A DNA stretch of 64,000 nt from Bartonella australis AUST/NH1 (GCF_000341355.1 NC_020300.1:868001-932000); one strand, 5' to 3'; positions 1 through 9,973 are shown, counted from the first letter of the stretch. The notes: generated from the letters alone by a model not told the origin. A program made the numbers and translations.

Positions 1-199
1 AAACCAGATAAAACCTAATATCAAACTTCATTCGGGCATTATCAAATGAGTTAAATCCGCATTCATAAGCTGATAATTTTTCGGGATCAGGTGCGCGATA
101 AGCTACGATATAGGGTATAACCAAAAGGACACCCGCAATAACTATCGAAACAACAATAAAAACCAACACTGGCAAATAAGAGCTCAATAAATGAGTCAT
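1..199 (-). CDS. nuoA: NADH-quinone oxidoreductase subunit A, N-terminal part (runs off the left edge)
   Basis: This is the first 66 codons of NuoA, a small membrane subunit of respiratory complex I (NADH:ubiquinone oxidoreductase) in the inner membrane. The translation begins [14 protein letters not shown], forms one hydrophobic helix over about residues 5-28, and continues into the family signature [13 protein letters not shown], followed by the [13 protein letters not shown] region. The start is the ATG at 199-197, preceded by a purine-rich ribosome binding site (GGAAGAGG) about 5 bases upstream. The C-terminal half lies outside the window. In related genomes nuoA opens the nuo operon, so the rest of that operon is expected to the left. 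No promoter was assigned in the 310 bases upstream. Confidence 0.95.
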   Translation of the reverse strand, partial: MTHLLSSYLPVLVFIVVSIVIAGVLLVIPYIVAYRAPDPEKLSAYECGFNSFDNARMKFDIRFYLV

Positions 200-508
200 A
201 ATCCTCTTCCGCTTTAATGAGACGCCTGAATTAACGCAATCACACAACATTGTCCAGATTGAACGCGCAAATTGTGATGAACATTTCGTCAATCCCGCTC
301 GTACAACCCAAAGGCGTGCTGCGCGACATTATTCCCACCAGCATAGGTACCGCAGAGCGAAGAAAGACGCAAGCCCCTATCCTCAGAACCATAAAATAAA
401 AAGGAAATTTAAGCTCTCAGTGCCCCGCGCCGCGCCGATAATATATAACCGTCAGCGGCCCCAATAGCAAAATGCCTACATTAAATAAAGGCTTAAAATA
501 ACCCGAAA
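200..508. other. Spacer between nuoA and tRNA-Asp
   Basis: This 309-base spacer should hold the promoter of the leftward nuo operon, or read-through from tRNA-Asp. I see no convincing -35/-10 pair, no open frame with a recognisable product and no clear terminator. Confidence 0.5.
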
Positions 509-585
509 TGGCGCGAGTGACGGGGCTCGAACCCGCGACCTCCGGCGTGACAGGCCAGCACTCTAACCAACTGAGCTACACCCGC
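509..585 (-). tRNA. tRNA-Asp (anticodon GTC)
   Basis: The reverse strand folds as a complete 77-nt tRNA with encoded CCA (511-509). The acceptor stem pairs GCGGGTG with CACTCGC, with one G-T wobble. The anticodon stem CTGGC/GCCGG encloses the loop CTGTCAC, so the anticodon is GTC (Asp). The T arm carries GGTTCGAGCC. A strong promoter lies about 40 bases upstream at 652-624. Confidence 0.97.
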
Positions 586-623
586 GCACTCTTTTCGGAC
601 CAATTAAATTGGCTTAAGCGGTC

Positions 624-652
624 GTGTTAAGACCTTCATTCGTTCCTGTCAA
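624..652 (-). promoter_or_regulatory. Promoter of tRNA-Asp
   Basis: On the reverse strand a perfect -35 hexamer TTGACA (652-647), within the alphaproteobacterial-style CTTGACA, is followed after exactly 17 bases by TAACAC (629-624). The predicted start near 617 gives a short 5' leader to the tRNA at 585. This is a consensus match only. Confidence 0.6.
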
Positions 653-779
653 GCAGGCTTGTGTATTTTTTTAAAATTAAATATATGGAAAACTTTTCTT
701 CCCTTTAAAAAATATCAATGAGCAACATCTTTGCCCTTGCGTTTAAAAAAAAAGTTCCTTAAAAGGCGCTGATCGCATC

Positions 780-855
780 GGGCGATTAGCTCAGCTGGTA
801 GAGCGCCTCGTTTACACCGAGGATGTCGGGAGTTCGAGTCTCTCATCGCCCACCA
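780..855 (+). tRNA. tRNA-Val (anticodon TAC)
   Basis: A complete 76-nt tRNA with encoded CCA (853-855). The acceptor stem GGGCGAT pairs with ATCGCCC. The anticodon stem CCTCG/CGAGG surrounds the loop TTTACAC, giving anticodon TAC (Val). A weak promoter-like pair (TTGCGT at 737-742, 17 bases, TAAAAG at 760-765) sits just upstream. This gene and tRNA-Asp are divergent. Confidence 0.97.
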
Positions 856-1436
856 TCTTGTTTTTAATCAAAAATAGCGAGATTGGCTATTTGATATTTG
901 CAGGTGAGATCGTCGGGTTCAAAGGCAGAAAAAGATCCTTCTTTCTGCAGCCAGCGCTTCGTATAAATGAGATGTCGCGGATGACATTTAGAGCTTTAGA
1001 ACCCTTTTACCAAAGCAAATAATAAAGTCCACCTCCCCCATTAACGTAAGCATTTTAAATTTTCGATAGCTGAAGAGCTTAAGTAAAAGGTTTAACTTTT
1101 TTGTTTAACTCATGAATATTTTTTAGCTATGTATTATTTCATAAAAAATGCAATAAATCTGATAATACTTTTCATTATTAGTATTCATACAAAATATTCA
1201 ATTATTAATACCATATTTTCAAATATTTCTCGAAGCAAATTAATTACAAACTTCATTTTTTTAATCTAAGATAGCTAAACTAGCTTCTTAAACAAGATAA
1301 ATAGCAAGAAAGTTGCAAAAAAACTAAATACTTTCATAAAGTACAGCCTTTTCCACTCACTTAAAATTTAAGATACTTTGACCATATACAAATATGTCCT
1401 ATATACACAGACTTAGGAAATTTTGGAGATATCTTT
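856..1436. other. AT-rich spacer upstream of lemA
   Basis: About 580 bases with no recognisable gene on either strand. The only feature I can support is the lemA promoter near its right end. A small hairpin, GCAGAAA with TTTCTGC around 925-948, has no T-tract and is not assigned. Confidence 0.5.
1378..1405 (+). promoter_or_regulatory. Promoter of lemA
   Basis: TTGACC (1378-1383), a 16-base spacer and TATATA (1400-1405) form a good sigma-70-like promoter. The predicted start near 1412 leaves a leader of about 25 bases before the lemA ATG at 1437, with GGAG placed 8 bases before that ATG. Confidence 0.6.
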
Positions 1437-2081
1437 ATGCTAAATGCACTGACCGCGTTAACTTCGTTCGCTTATCCTGTGACAAAAAGAGCAAAACGGT
1501 GGTCGATTGCTATTTTTTTGGCATCTTTAATGCCGTTTTTAAATGGTTGCGGTTTCAATACAATACCGACAAACGAAGAAAAAGCGCATGCAGCATGGAG
1601 CGAAGTATTAAATCAATATCAGCGTCGTGCAGATCTTATTCCCAATTTAGTAGATACCGTTAAAGCTTATGCATCTCATGAACAAACCGCGCTTTCTAAT
1701 GTTGTTGAAGCGCGCGCAAAGGCAACGCAAACGCCCCTTAACGTTAATATGTTAAATGATCCGCAGGCTATGCAGCAATATCTCGATAATCAGACAAATT
1801 TATCGAGTGCGCTTTCGCGTCTTATGGCCGTTGTCGAAAACTATCCTGACCTTAAAGCGAATCAGAATTTTCTTGCTCTTCAATCTCAATTAGAAGGAAC
1901 TGAGAATCGTATTTCCGTTGCGCGACGTGATTATATTGAAGCGGTACGTGTATATAACACTGCACTCAAAACGATGCCGACGATGATTTGGGCAAAATTA
2001 TGGTTCCGTGATTCCAAACCCATGCAAACATTTACTGTCGACAACAATGTCCAACAAACACCAAGAGTTAATTTTAATTAA
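1437..2081 (+). CDS. lemA: LemA family protein
   Basis: A 214-residue protein of the LemA family, membrane-anchored helical proteins whose biochemical role is poorly defined. An N-terminal hydrophobic segment (about residues 22-36) ends in LNGC (Cys38), which resembles a lipobox, so it may be a lipoprotein. The family-typical helical domain follows, with WSEVLNQYQRRADLIPNLVDTV and later AVVENYPDLKANQNFLALQ (both stretches are classic LemA signatures). A good ribosome binding site, GGAG, precedes the ATG. The stop codon overlaps the start of the next gene by one base (TAATG), so the two are translationally coupled. LemA genes are commonly paired with TPM-domain genes, as here. Confidence 0.92.
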   Translation: MLNALTALTSFAYPVTKRAKRWSIAIFLASLMPFLNGCGFNTIPTNEEKAHAAWSEVLNQYQRRADLIPNLVDTVKAYASHEQTALSNVVEARAKATQTPLNVNMLNDPQAMQQYLDNQTNLSSALSRLMAVVENYPDLKANQNFLALQSQLEGTENRISVARRDYIEAVRVYNTALKTMPTMIWAKLWFRDSKPMQTFTVDNNVQQTPRVNFN

Positions 2082-2923
2082 TGATACCATCCCAACGCTC
2101 TATACAATATAGTTTTTTCCCGTATTTATGGGTTGTTGTGTGTCTTTTCTGTTGTTCCATTCCGCTCGGCAGTAGCGTTGCTTATCCGCAGGGTCGGTAT
2201 CCTTCTTTGACCGGTCGCATCAATGATGTCGCTCGTTTACTTGATGATGCGACGATAGAAGATTTAACAAAAAAGCTAGCTGCATTGGAAGAAAAAGCAG
2301 GAGACCAAGTTGTTGTCGTGACCATTCCCAGTCTTTCAGGAATGGATATTGAAACTTACAGCAATTCCCTTTTTCGCATATGGAGTTTAGGTCAAAAACA
2401 GATCAACAACGGTGTATTGCTTGTTGTCGCACCAAATGAGCGCAGAGTACGTATCGAAGTGGGATATGGTTTAGAAGGAGAGTTAACGGATGCCATTTCC
2501 ACGGTTATTATTAATAACTTCATTCTTCCCAATTTTCGTGAAGGAAATTATCGAAAAGGAATTATTGAAGCCATTGATGCAATTATCAATGTTATTACAA
2601 ACAATGATTCTGATTTTACATATAGAATCAAAGAACAAGCTAAAATTATTGAAATAAAACGTAAACAAGCTGAAAAAGAACAGATGATAGCAAATGCAAT
2701 TATATTTTTAGTCTTTTTTGCGGTGATTGGCTTGCCCATACTCGCAATGATCTTTGGCAAAAAAGTAGGACCTCAAAAATATCGCTGGATGGGTATCGTT
2801 TTTACCCCTTGGTTTATCGGCTTAAATTTTGGTAGAGGGGAATTTGGAAAGCGTTCAAGTGGCGGAAAATTTAGAGGCGGCGGGGGATCATCAGGCGGCG
2901 GCGGAGCGTCTGGCAGATGGTAA
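2081..2923 (+). CDS. TPM-domain membrane protein (YgcG family)
   Basis: This 280-residue protein has a signal peptide or anchor (about residues 15-35), then a TPM domain (about 40-180) that contains GRINDVARLLDDATIEDL, the GDQVVVVTIPSL strand and NNGVLLVVAPNERRVRIEVG. A second hydrophobic segment spans about 206-225. The tail is glycine-rich and of low complexity (GGGGSSGGGGASGRW), a hallmark of the YgcG group. The TPM domain probably faces the periplasm. TPM proteins were originally described as phosphatases of the thylakoid lumen, but bacterial function is unsettled. It is co-transcribed with lemA, and a weak terminator follows. Confidence 0.9.
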   Translation: MIPSQRSIQYSFFPYLWVVVCLFCCSIPLGSSVAYPQGRYPSLTGRINDVARLLDDATIEDLTKKLAALEEKAGDQVVVVTIPSLSGMDIETYSNSLFRIWSLGQKQINNGVLLVVAPNERRVRIEVGYGLEGELTDAISTVIINNFILPNFREGNYRKGIIEAIDAIINVITNNDSDFTYRIKEQAKIIEIKRKQAEKEQMIANAIIFLVFFAVIGLPILAMIFGKKVGPQKYRWMGIVFTPWFIGLNFGRGEFGKRSSGGKFRGGGGSSGGGGASGRW

Positions 2924-3854
2924 AATCCACCTTACGGGCGGGCAGGTAAGCACTTTGGTTCCCGTGCTTTTCAGCACCCAGTGCGCGCCGTCTTTTATGG
3001 AACCATTTCGAGGTGAGTCATCTTCTAATTCTCAACTCATATCCCACCCCGCTAACTATAATATTTTTCTCACGATATCCTGTAAGGATATTTTTTTAAG
3101 CTTTTAAAAATGTAATATAATGTAATTTCTTAACGAAAAACCTTCAATCAGTGATTAAAATAACTGAAGATATATCTTCAATTTCTAAAATTTTACAATT
3201 ACATCTTTAGAGAGGCTCCTCCGTCGCTGTAGCAGAGACGTAATTTATTTTCGGCGCGCTCGCTCTTTTGCAGATTAAAATATAATCCTACCTATCACCG
3301 ACGATAATGCCCCCCACTTAGAAGAATCTCCTATAAAAATGCCGTTTACACTAAAAATCAAACCGTAAGGTAAAATACCGCAATGCAATTATTAAAAAAT
3401 TTTAATAATTTTTCCAATCTCGCCCTTCGTATCTTCCTTATTTTTAATATCATAATAAAATAATTTGAAATTACGGCAAAATCAGCCCGCGCATTGCAAG
3501 AAGCTTAAGCGCCCAAAAATAAACTAGTAGGCCCCTATAATCACTGACTCAAGGACTGGCTATATTTATTCTACCACTATTTAAGTTTTTTTTTCTACCA
3601 AAAATGATCAAATACGGCTTTTTACAAGACATTCAGTTTTCCGGTTTATACGCTCTAATCCGTAAACTGGTGGAATCTTCGCAATTTATTCCATTCATGA
3701 GCTTATAATTCTTCTCTGCTGCATTTAAGTTTATAAAAGGTCGATTTTTTTTGAAAAAGAAAAATATCAATAGCTTTATTTTTTGTGTTAGTTTTAATGC
3801 ATAAGCTCGTGTCTTGCCACGTAATTGCTTTTACCGATAACAAATAAATCGCCA
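2924..3854. other. Long spacer between the TPM gene and lipB
   Basis: More than 900 bases. The only assigned element is the hairpin near 3075. All frames are broken by stops and I could not recognise any family in translated fragments. It may be decayed coding DNA, which is common in Bartonella-like genomes, but nothing here proves that. No lipB promoter was identified. Confidence 0.45.
3075..3097 (+). terminator. Weak rho-independent terminator after the lemA-TPM operon
   Basis: The inverted repeat ATATCC / GGATAT (3075-3080 and 3086-3091) has a 5-base loop and is followed by a run of six T. The stem is only 6 bp with two G-C pairs, so termination may be partial. Confidence 0.4.
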
Positions 3855-4592
3855 ATGAGATTTAAATTGAAACATATTAATCGTCACCGCTCATCTCATC
3901 ACTTCAAAGCAATTGATGATGCGCCACCAGTTGAATGGAAAGTAAGTAATAGCTTAGTTGAATACCCTGAAGCGCTTCGTTACATGCAAGAACGTGCAGA
4001 AAATATTTTTACCAAAACTGCGCGCGAACAAATTTGGCTTCTTGAGCACCCTTCCCTTTATACAGCAGGTACTAGCGCTAAAAAAAAAGATCTTTTAACC
4101 CCCGACTTATTCCCTGTTTATGAAGCAGGCCGTGGCGGCGAATTTACATATCACGGCCCTGGACAGCGTATCGCTTACATTATGCTTGATCTTAAGCGTC
4201 GGAAGCAAGACATACGCGCTTTTATCGGCGCATTGGAAGAATGGATCATACAAACACTTGCGCAATTCAACATTAAAGGTGAACGTCGCGAAAATAGGGT
4301 TGGTGTATGGGTTGTACGACAGAATTGCTCATCAGCAATAGGTAACATGCCTACTGAAGATAAAATCGCCGCTATTGGTGTCCGTGTGCGCAAATGGGTG
4401 AGCTTTCATGGCATTGCTATCAATGTCAAACCCGACTTATCTCACTATGCAGGAATTGTTCCTTGCGGAATTACGGACCACGGTGTAACAAGTTTACTTG
4501 ATCTAGGTCCATCTGTAACAATGCATGATTTTGATATTGCTATGAGACAGACATTTGAACAAATCTTTGGTCCAACAATTGATGTTTCTTAA
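3855..4592 (+). CDS. lipB: Octanoyltransferase (lipoyl synthesis)
   Basis: LipB transfers octanoyl groups from acyl carrier protein to lipoyl domains, the first step of protein lipoylation (pyruvate and 2-oxoglutarate dehydrogenases). Counting from the ATG at 3855 (245 residues), the signature [12 protein letters not shown] lies at 93-104. The catalytic pair is Lys170 in DKIAAIG and Cys204 in VPCGITDHG, with SFHGIAINV at 183-191. The frame is open further upstream to a TTG at 3825, but neither start has a clear ribosome binding site; the ATG was chosen because the extra ten residues are not family-like. It lies alone ahead of parE, with about 96 bases between them. Confidence 0.93.
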   Translation: MRFKLKHINRHRSSHHFKAIDDAPPVEWKVSNSLVEYPEALRYMQERAENIFTKTAREQIWLLEHPSLYTAGTSAKKKDLLTPDLFPVYEAGRGGEFTYHGPGQRIAYIMLDLKRRKQDIRAFIGALEEWIIQTLAQFNIKGERRENRVGVWVVRQNCSSAIGNMPTEDKIAAIGVRVRKWVSFHGIAINVKPDLSHYAGIVPCGITDHGVTSLLDLGPSVTMHDFDIAMRQTFEQIFGPTIDVS

Positions 4593-4688
4593 GTGCATTG
4601 ATTTTCAAATAAAAAACAGGCATACAGGTCATCTCGGCCAAAAATTTATTTTAAACAACTCTAGATTTCAGATAGATAATTGAACGCC

Positions 4689-6767
4689 ATGAGCGATGAG
4701 AATAAGGATCTTTTTAGTATTTTACATAATGCTCAGTCCCGTGCGGAAATGAAAGCGAAAAATCTCCACGTTTCAGTGGGTCCGGATGTCGAAGTTCCCG
4801 CAGTCTCCGCATCTTCTCCGAAAGACGATACAAAAGAAAGCGACTATAGTGCCTTATCTATACGAGTTCTTGAAGGTTTAGAGCCAGTCCGTTTACGGCC
4901 CGGAATGTATATTGGTGGAACAGATAGCAAAGCTCTTCATCATTTATTTGCAGAAATCATCGACAATGCTATGGATGAAGCCGTTGCCGGTTATGCTGAT
5001 TTAATTGATGTATCATTAGACAGATACGGTTATCTAACGGTTACAGACAATGGACGCGGAATTCCTGTTGAGAACCATCCTCAAATGCCGGATAAATCGA
5101 CCCTTGAAGTTATTATGACGCAACTCCATTCAGGTGCAAAATTTGATGGAAAAGCTTATCAAACCTCTGGCGGCTTGCACGGAGTAGGCATTTCTGTTGT
5201 TAATGCTCTTTCTGACCATATGGAAGTTGAAGTAGCGCGAGATCGCAAACTTTACCGCCAATGTTTTTCACGTGGTATTCCTCAATCCGGACTGGAAGAT
5301 TTAGGTGATGTGTATAATCGTCGTGGTACACGAGTCCGTTTCCATCCTGACAGCGAAATTTTTGGCGAAAAAGTAGCTTTTGATCCAGAAAAAATTTATA
5401 AAATGGCCCGCTCTAAAGCCTATCTTTTCGGCGGAGTAAAAATTCGGTGGAATTGCGACCCTATAATTCTTGAAAACGTAAAAAATATTCCAGAGAAAGC
5501 TGTTTTTCATTTTCCGGATGGACTTAAAGATTACTTATCATCATTATTGGAAAATGAATATAGAGTAACAGCTGAAATTTTTTCTGGTAAAACAAAACAA
5601 CGCGGGGGTCATGGCTCGGTTGAATGGGCGGTAGCTTGGCATGGCGGCGATGCTCGTATACAGTCTTACTGCAACACCATTCCCACCGGAGAAGGCGGAA
5701 CACATGAAGCAGGACTGCGTCAAGCTCTTTTGCGAGGATTGAAAGCGTACGCCGAATTAACAGGAAATAAACGTGCTTCCATCATCACTTCTGATGACGT
5801 CATGATTTCGACAGTTGCGGTAATTTCTATCTTTATCAGAGAGCCAGAATTTGTCGGACAAACTAAAGATCGATTAGCCACAATTGAAGCGCAACGTATT
5901 GTAGAAAATGCAGTACGCGATCCTTTCGATCACTGGCTTGCAAATTCTCCTCAAGAAGCTACGAAACTCCTTGATTGGATCATTGAACGAGCCGAAGAAC
6001 GTATCAAGCGACGCCAAGATAGAGAAATAAATCGGAAAACTTCCGTGCGTAAATTGCGCCTGCCCGGTAAATTGGCGGATTGCAGTCAAAATTCCGCTGC
6101 TGGCGCCGAATTATTTATTGTTGAGGGTGATTCTGCCGGCGGTTCTGCTAAACAAGCGCGGAATAGAGCAAATCAAGCAATTTTGCCTCTTCGTGGAAAA
6201 ATATTAAATGTAGCAAGCGCTGCACGGGAAAAGATGGGCTCAAATCAAACAATCGGCGATCTTATACTCGCCCTTGGATGCGGAACACGCTCTAAATACC
6301 GCGAAGAAGATCTCAGATATGAGCGCATTATCATTATGACAGATGCGGATGTTGATGGCGCTCATATCGCCTCGCTCTTGATTACTTTTTTCTTTCAAGA
6401 AATGCCCGACCTTATTTGTCAGGGGCATTTATACCTCGCTGTTCCTCCTCTTTATAGAATATCACAAGGGGGAAAAGTCGCTTATGCGCGCGACGATATT
6501 CACAAGGATGAATTATTAAAAACAGAATTTACGGGGAAAGCCAAAATTGAAATTGGACGTTTTAAAGGTCTTGGAGAAATGCGCGCTGAGCAGCTAAAAG
6601 AAACAACTATGCATCCTGAAAAACGCACACTTTTACGTATTTCCGTTGATGCAGTTGAAATGCAAAAAGCCAAAAACACCATAGAAAGTTTAATGGGAAC
6701 TAAACCAGAAGAACGATTTCGATTTATACAAGAAAATTCCGCTTTTGCGCGTAACTTAGATATCTGA
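4689..6767 (+). CDS. parE: DNA topoisomerase IV subunit B
   Basis: The ATPase subunit of topoisomerase IV, which with ParC decatenates daughter chromosomes. The 692-residue length is typical of ParE and too short for most alphaproteobacterial GyrB. The GHKL ATPase motifs are visible: EIIDNAMDEAV, TVTDNGRGIPV and SGGLHGVGISVVNAL. The TOPRIM domain follows with EGDSAGGSA and MTDADVDGAHI. The C-terminus has FKGLGEM and the family-like RNLDI ending. A TTG three codons upstream (4680) is an alternative start, but the ATG at 4689 is preferred. Its partner parC lies about 27 kb away on the other strand, so the two subunits are not in one operon. It ends 17 bases from the convergent recJ. Confidence 0.93.
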   Translation: MSDENKDLFSILHNAQSRAEMKAKNLHVSVGPDVEVPAVSASSPKDDTKESDYSALSIRVLEGLEPVRLRPGMYIGGTDSKALHHLFAEIIDNAMDEAVAGYADLIDVSLDRYGYLTVTDNGRGIPVENHPQMPDKSTLEVIMTQLHSGAKFDGKAYQTSGGLHGVGISVVNALSDHMEVEVARDRKLYRQCFSRGIPQSGLEDLGDVYNRRGTRVRFHPDSEIFGEKVAFDPEKIYKMARSKAYLFGGVKIRWNCDPIILENVKNIPEKAVFHFPDGLKDYLSSLLENEYRVTAEIFSGKTKQRGGHGSVEWAVAWHGGDARIQSYCNTIPTGEGGTHEAGLRQALLRGLKAYAELTGNKRASIITSDDVMISTVAVISIFIREPEFVGQTKDRLATIEAQRIVENAVRDPFDHWLANSPQEATKLLDWIIERAEERIKRRQDREINRKTSVRKLRLPGKLADCSQNSAAGAELFIVEGDSAGGSAKQARNRANQAILPLRGKILNVASAAREKMGSNQTIGDLILALGCGTRSKYREEDLRYERIIIMTDADVDGAHIASLLITFFFQEMPDLICQGHLYLAVPPLYRISQGGKVAYARDDIHKDELLKTEFTGKAKIEIGRFKGLGEMRAEQLKETTMHPEKRTLLRISVDAVEMQKAKNTIESLMGTKPEERFRFIQENSAFARNLDI

Positions 6768-6784
6768 TCTTCAAAATATATTTA

Positions 6785-8569
6785 TCAAACCACTGCAGCT
6801 GCGTCGATAACCCGTAATTGCGGATTAATAGTCCCTTTCCAATAATTTAAACTGAGATTACCGGCTAAATGAATTATTTTATCAACATTTTTAGAAAGAA
6901 AATCACCAAGCGGTGTTCCTACTGCGTGAAAAGCTACCCCTTGCAGTTTTTCCCCATCAATACTAGAGATAACAAGGCGAAGATGCCCTTTTCCAACTTC
7001 ACACAAACTAATTAATCGATGAGAAGGAAAAGCAAAAACAGGTGTAGCATTTCCCGCGCCAAATGGGCCCGCTTTTTCGATCATATCAAAAAGGTCTTTA
7101 TTAGCACCAGAAGCAGAGAGACAACCATCTACGCGGAGAGATTTGTTAGCGCGCAACTCTGAAACCACCGAAGCAACTTTTTCTTCGAGCCACTTTTGAA
7201 AATTTTCAATTTTTGCCGATTGAATTGTAAGGCCAGCAGCCATACTATGCCCCCCACCTTTTTCCAATAAATCCAATGCGACAGCCTCACGAACGAGTGC
7301 TCCTAAATCTATACCATTAATTGAACGCCCCGACCCCGTACCACTTCCGTCCGCTTTCAAAGCAATTGCGAAAACAGGGCAAAAAAAACGTTCTTTCAAA
7401 CGAGACGCAAGGATACCGACAATCCCTGGGTGCCATTCTTGCCGAGCGACTACAAGCGATGATGGTGTTTCTTTATCCTGGTTAACAAAATCAGCATATA
7501 TTTCTGCTTGGGCTAATTGTAGCTCCTCCATCTCCTGGCGTTCTTGATTAAGTTGGTCTAATTGTTCCGCTATTCTATCGGCTTCATCTCTATCGTTACA
7601 GCTAAGCAAACGCGCTCCCAACGCCTGATCTCCAATGCGTCCCCCAGCATTAATTCTCGGACCCAATAAAAAACCCAAATGAAAACTATTCAGCGGTTCG
7701 CCTATACGCGCAACCTTCGCTAAAGCCGCGATTCCAGGATTGCGCATGAAACGTGCAACTTGAAGCCCTTTAATCACAAAAGCCCGATTAACACCCTGCA
7801 ACGGAACCATATCGCATATAGTGGCTAATGCAACAAGGTCAAGCATACTCAGAAGATCCGGAATAGCCCCTTCCCCTTTTTGCTCCCGCAATAAATGATT
7901 AACCCACGCTAATGTGATAAATACGACGCCAGCGGCACATAAATGCCCCTGTTCAGAAAAATCGTCAGGGCGGTTAGGATTAACAAGAGCAACAGCCTCC
8001 TGATGAATATCAGTCATTTGATGATGATCCAAAACCACCACATCAACACCTGCAAGCCTAGCCGCCTTTATTGCGCCTGGACTATTTGCGCCGCAATCAA
8101 CAGTAATAATTAAGCTCGCTCCTTCTTGCGCTAACTTTTTCATAGCTTGTTCATTTGGGCCGTAGCCTTCTGCAATACGGTCGGGGATATAAATTTTTAC
8201 TTTTAGACCAAAATAGCGCAAAAAGCGCGCCAATAGCGCTGATGAACAAGCACCATCAACGTCATAATCACCAAAAACAGCAATTTCCTCTTTGTTTATA
8301 ATAGCTTTGACTAGACGCTCTGCCGCGTACTGCATATCAGTAAAGCTTTTGGGATCAGGCATTAAAGTACGTAAGGTCGGATTAAGAAAAGCGACAGCTT
8401 CAGTTTCATCAATATTTCGCGCCGAAAGAACCCGGGCTAACTGATCTGGCAGACCAAATTTTTGAGAAATAGCGAGAGCATTATTAATTCCCCAAATATC
8501 AAGAGAATCGAGCCAAACTTGGCCACAAGCGGAAGATTTGACATTAAGAAAATAAGGGGACAACTGCAT
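6785..8569 (-). CDS. recJ: Single-stranded-DNA-specific exonuclease RecJ
   Basis: RecJ is a 5'-3' single-strand exonuclease of recombination and mismatch repair. The protein has 594 residues. DHH-family metal-binding motifs are clear: FGDYDVDGA at 99-107 (Asp101, Asp103, Asp105), the VDCG motif near 158, and DHH at 181-183. A DHHA1 domain follows, with the GGGHSMAAG motif near residue 440, and then the RecJ OB-fold region. Length and motif order match the family. The upstream 300 bases separate it from the divergent ribosomal operon rplM-rpsI. Confidence 0.95.
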   Translation of the reverse strand: MQLSPYFLNVKSSACGQVWLDSLDIWGINNALAISQKFGLPDQLARVLSARNIDETEAVAFLNPTLRTLMPDPKSFTDMQYAAERLVKAIINKEEIAVFGDYDVDGACSSALLARFLRYFGLKVKIYIPDRIAEGYGPNEQAMKKLAQEGASLIITVDCGANSPGAIKAARLAGVDVVVLDHHQMTDIHQEAVALVNPNRPDDFSEQGHLCAAGVVFITLAWVNHLLREQKGEGAIPDLLSMLDLVALATICDMVPLQGVNRAFVIKGLQVARFMRNPGIAALAKVARIGEPLNSFHLGFLLGPRINAGGRIGDQALGARLLSCNDRDEADRIAEQLDQLNQERQEMEELQLAQAEIYADFVNQDKETPSSLVVARQEWHPGIVGILASRLKERFFCPVFAIALKADGSGTGSGRSINGIDLGALVREAVALDLLEKGGGHSMAAGLTIQSAKIENFQKWLEEKVASVVSELRANKSLRVDGCLSASGANKDLFDMIEKAGPFGAGNATPVFAFPSHRLISLCEVGKGHLRLVISSIDGEKLQGVAFHAVGTPLGDFLSKNVDKIIHLAGNLSLNYWKGTINPQLRVIDAAAVV

Positions 8570-8886
8570 CGTGCTCTATTATACGATTAAGGCACTAAAA
8601 ATACAACAAAGACTCAAAAATGAAATGTCCTATTATAGAATGATATCCTTATAGAATGACACCACACTTGAAGAAAAAATATGAATAGCGCAATAAAGGT
8701 ATTATAATACCTCTGTTATAACATACTGTTCCGAAAGTTTTATTTTTTCTTGACGCAAACTAAAAGACATTATATCAGGCATAACTTATTAATGTGCGTC
8801 GGAGCACATCTGTTGTGGTTATAATTCACAACGCAAAGCAACAAAAAATGCCCTCAATTTTAAGAGGGGCCAATAAAGGATTTTCT
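8570..8886. other. Divergent intergenic region between recJ and rplM
   Basis: This segment should hold promoters for both flanking genes. The rplM promoter is given separately. An imperfect direct repeat of TTATAGAATGA occurs around 8632-8659; its role is unknown. No gene is visible. Confidence 0.5.
8750..8778 (+). promoter_or_regulatory. Probable promoter of rplM-rpsI
   Basis: CTTGACG (-35 TTGACG at 8750-8755) is followed by TATATC at 15 bases or TATCAG at 17 bases. The transcript would carry a leader of about 100 bases before the rplM ATG at 8887. The CTTGAC core matches the alphaproteobacterial housekeeping consensus, while the -10 is ambiguous. Confidence 0.45.
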
Positions 8887-9351
8887 ATGGCAACTTTTTC
8901 GCAAAAGTCAACTGAAGTGGTGAAGAAGTGGGTTGTTATTGACGCAGAAAACCTCGTTTTAGGCCGTCTTGCTACCCTCGTTGCTAACCGCTTGCGTGGC
9001 AAACATAAAGCTACTTTTACCCCACACATCGATGATGGTGACAATGTCATTATTATTAATGCAGATAAAGTGACTCTCACCGGTAAAAAATACACCGATA
9101 AAAAATATTATTGGCACACTGGCTACATCGGTGGCATCAAAGAGCGTACGACTCGCCAAATTCTTGAAGGACGTTTTCCTGAACGCGTTATAGAAAAAGC
9201 CGTAGAACGTATGATTCCTCGTGGTCCGCTTGGTCGCCGCCAAATGAAAAACCTGCGCGTTTATGCTGGGAACCAACATCCACATACAGCGCAACAACCT
9301 GAAATTCTCGATGTCGGTGCCCTAAACCGCAAAAATAAAAGGATTGCTTAA
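8887..9351 (+). CDS. rplM: 50S ribosomal protein L13
   Basis: L13 of the large ribosomal subunit, 154 residues from the ATG at 8887 (MATFSQKS). Typical stretches are the [16 protein letters not shown] region near the N-terminus, [16 protein letters not shown], and [20 protein letters not shown]. The frame is open upstream to 8794, but that extension is not family-like, and AAAGGA lies 7 bases before the chosen ATG. The stop is followed after two bases by rpsI, the near-universal L13-S9 pair. Confidence 0.97.
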   Translation: MATFSQKSTEVVKKWVVIDAENLVLGRLATLVANRLRGKHKATFTPHIDDGDNVIIINADKVTLTGKKYTDKKYYWHTGYIGGIKERTTRQILEGRFPERVIEKAVERMIPRGPLGRRQMKNLRVYAGNQHPHTAQQPEILDVGALNRKNKRIA

Positions 9352-9353
9352 TT

Positions 9354-9836
9354 ATGGTTGAAAATGCTTTTTCTCAACTTAGTACAGCAGAAAGCACCGT
9401 AGAAGTTAATGCAAATGTTGCTCCTGTCCACGTGCAAAAGCTCGATTCACAAGGACGCGCCTACGCAACAGGAAAACGTAAAAATGCCGTCGCTCGTGTA
9501 TGGGTTAAGCCAGGCTCCGGAAAAATTATCATCAATAAGAAAGAATTTGATAAATATTTTGCCCGTCCCGTTCTTAGAATGCTTCTTCGTCAGCCAATCG
9601 TTGCAGCAAATAGAGATACGCAATTTGATATTGAGGCAACTGTTGCTGGTGGTGGACTTTCTGGTCAAGCAGGCGCAGTGCGACACGGCATTTCTAAAGC
9701 GTTAACTTATTATGAACCAGAACTCCGCCCAATCCTAAAAAAAGGCGGCTTCCTTACGCGTGATAGTCGTATCGTGGAACGTAAAAAATACGGTAAAGCA
9801 AAGGCACGTCGTTCTTTCCAATTCTCAAAGCGCTAA
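9354..9836 (+). CDS. rpsI: 30S ribosomal protein S9
   Basis: S9 of the small subunit, 160 residues with the alphaproteobacterial N-terminal extension of about 30 residues before the conserved [17 protein letters not shown] block. The family end, [18 protein letters not shown], is intact; this basic tail reaches the P-site tRNA. It is coupled to rplM (2-base gap), and a strong terminator lies 20 bases after its stop. Confidence 0.97.
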   Translation: MVENAFSQLSTAESTVEVNANVAPVHVQKLDSQGRAYATGKRKNAVARVWVKPGSGKIIINKKEFDKYFARPVLRMLLRQPIVAANRDTQFDIEATVAGGGLSGQAGAVRHGISKALTYYEPELRPILKKGGFLTRDSRIVERKKYGKAKARRSFQFSKR

Positions 9837-9856
9837 CCATAATTTTTATGTGGTAC

Positions 9857-9892
9857 ATAAAAACCCCTCTTTTCAGAGGGGTTTTTATTTTG
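9857..9892 (+). terminator. Rho-independent terminator of rplM-rpsI (probably bidirectional)
   Basis: A stem of AAAACCCCTCT with AGAGGGGTTTT and a 4-base TTTC loop is followed by further T residues. Because the left arm is preceded by A residues, the structure can also act on the leftward divK transcript that ends at 9974. Confidence 0.85.
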
Positions 9893-9973
9893 AAGATATT
9901 ATTAAAATTATTTCGTCGAAATTGCATCATTTCAGTTTTTTCCTTAATCGAAAAAGGAATCTTAATAAAAACT

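Noticed and set aside
4689..6767. Assignment as gyrB
   Set aside because: The length (692 residues) fits ParE, and a ParC-length partner is present in the window.
8632..8659. Repeat TTATAGAATGA upstream of rplM as an operator
   Set aside because: Two imperfectly spaced AT-rich copies without symmetry are not enough to propose a binding site.
8794..8886. Longer N-terminus for L13 from 8794
   Set aside because: The 31 extra residues do not resemble L13, and the ATG at 8887 has a proper ribosome binding site.
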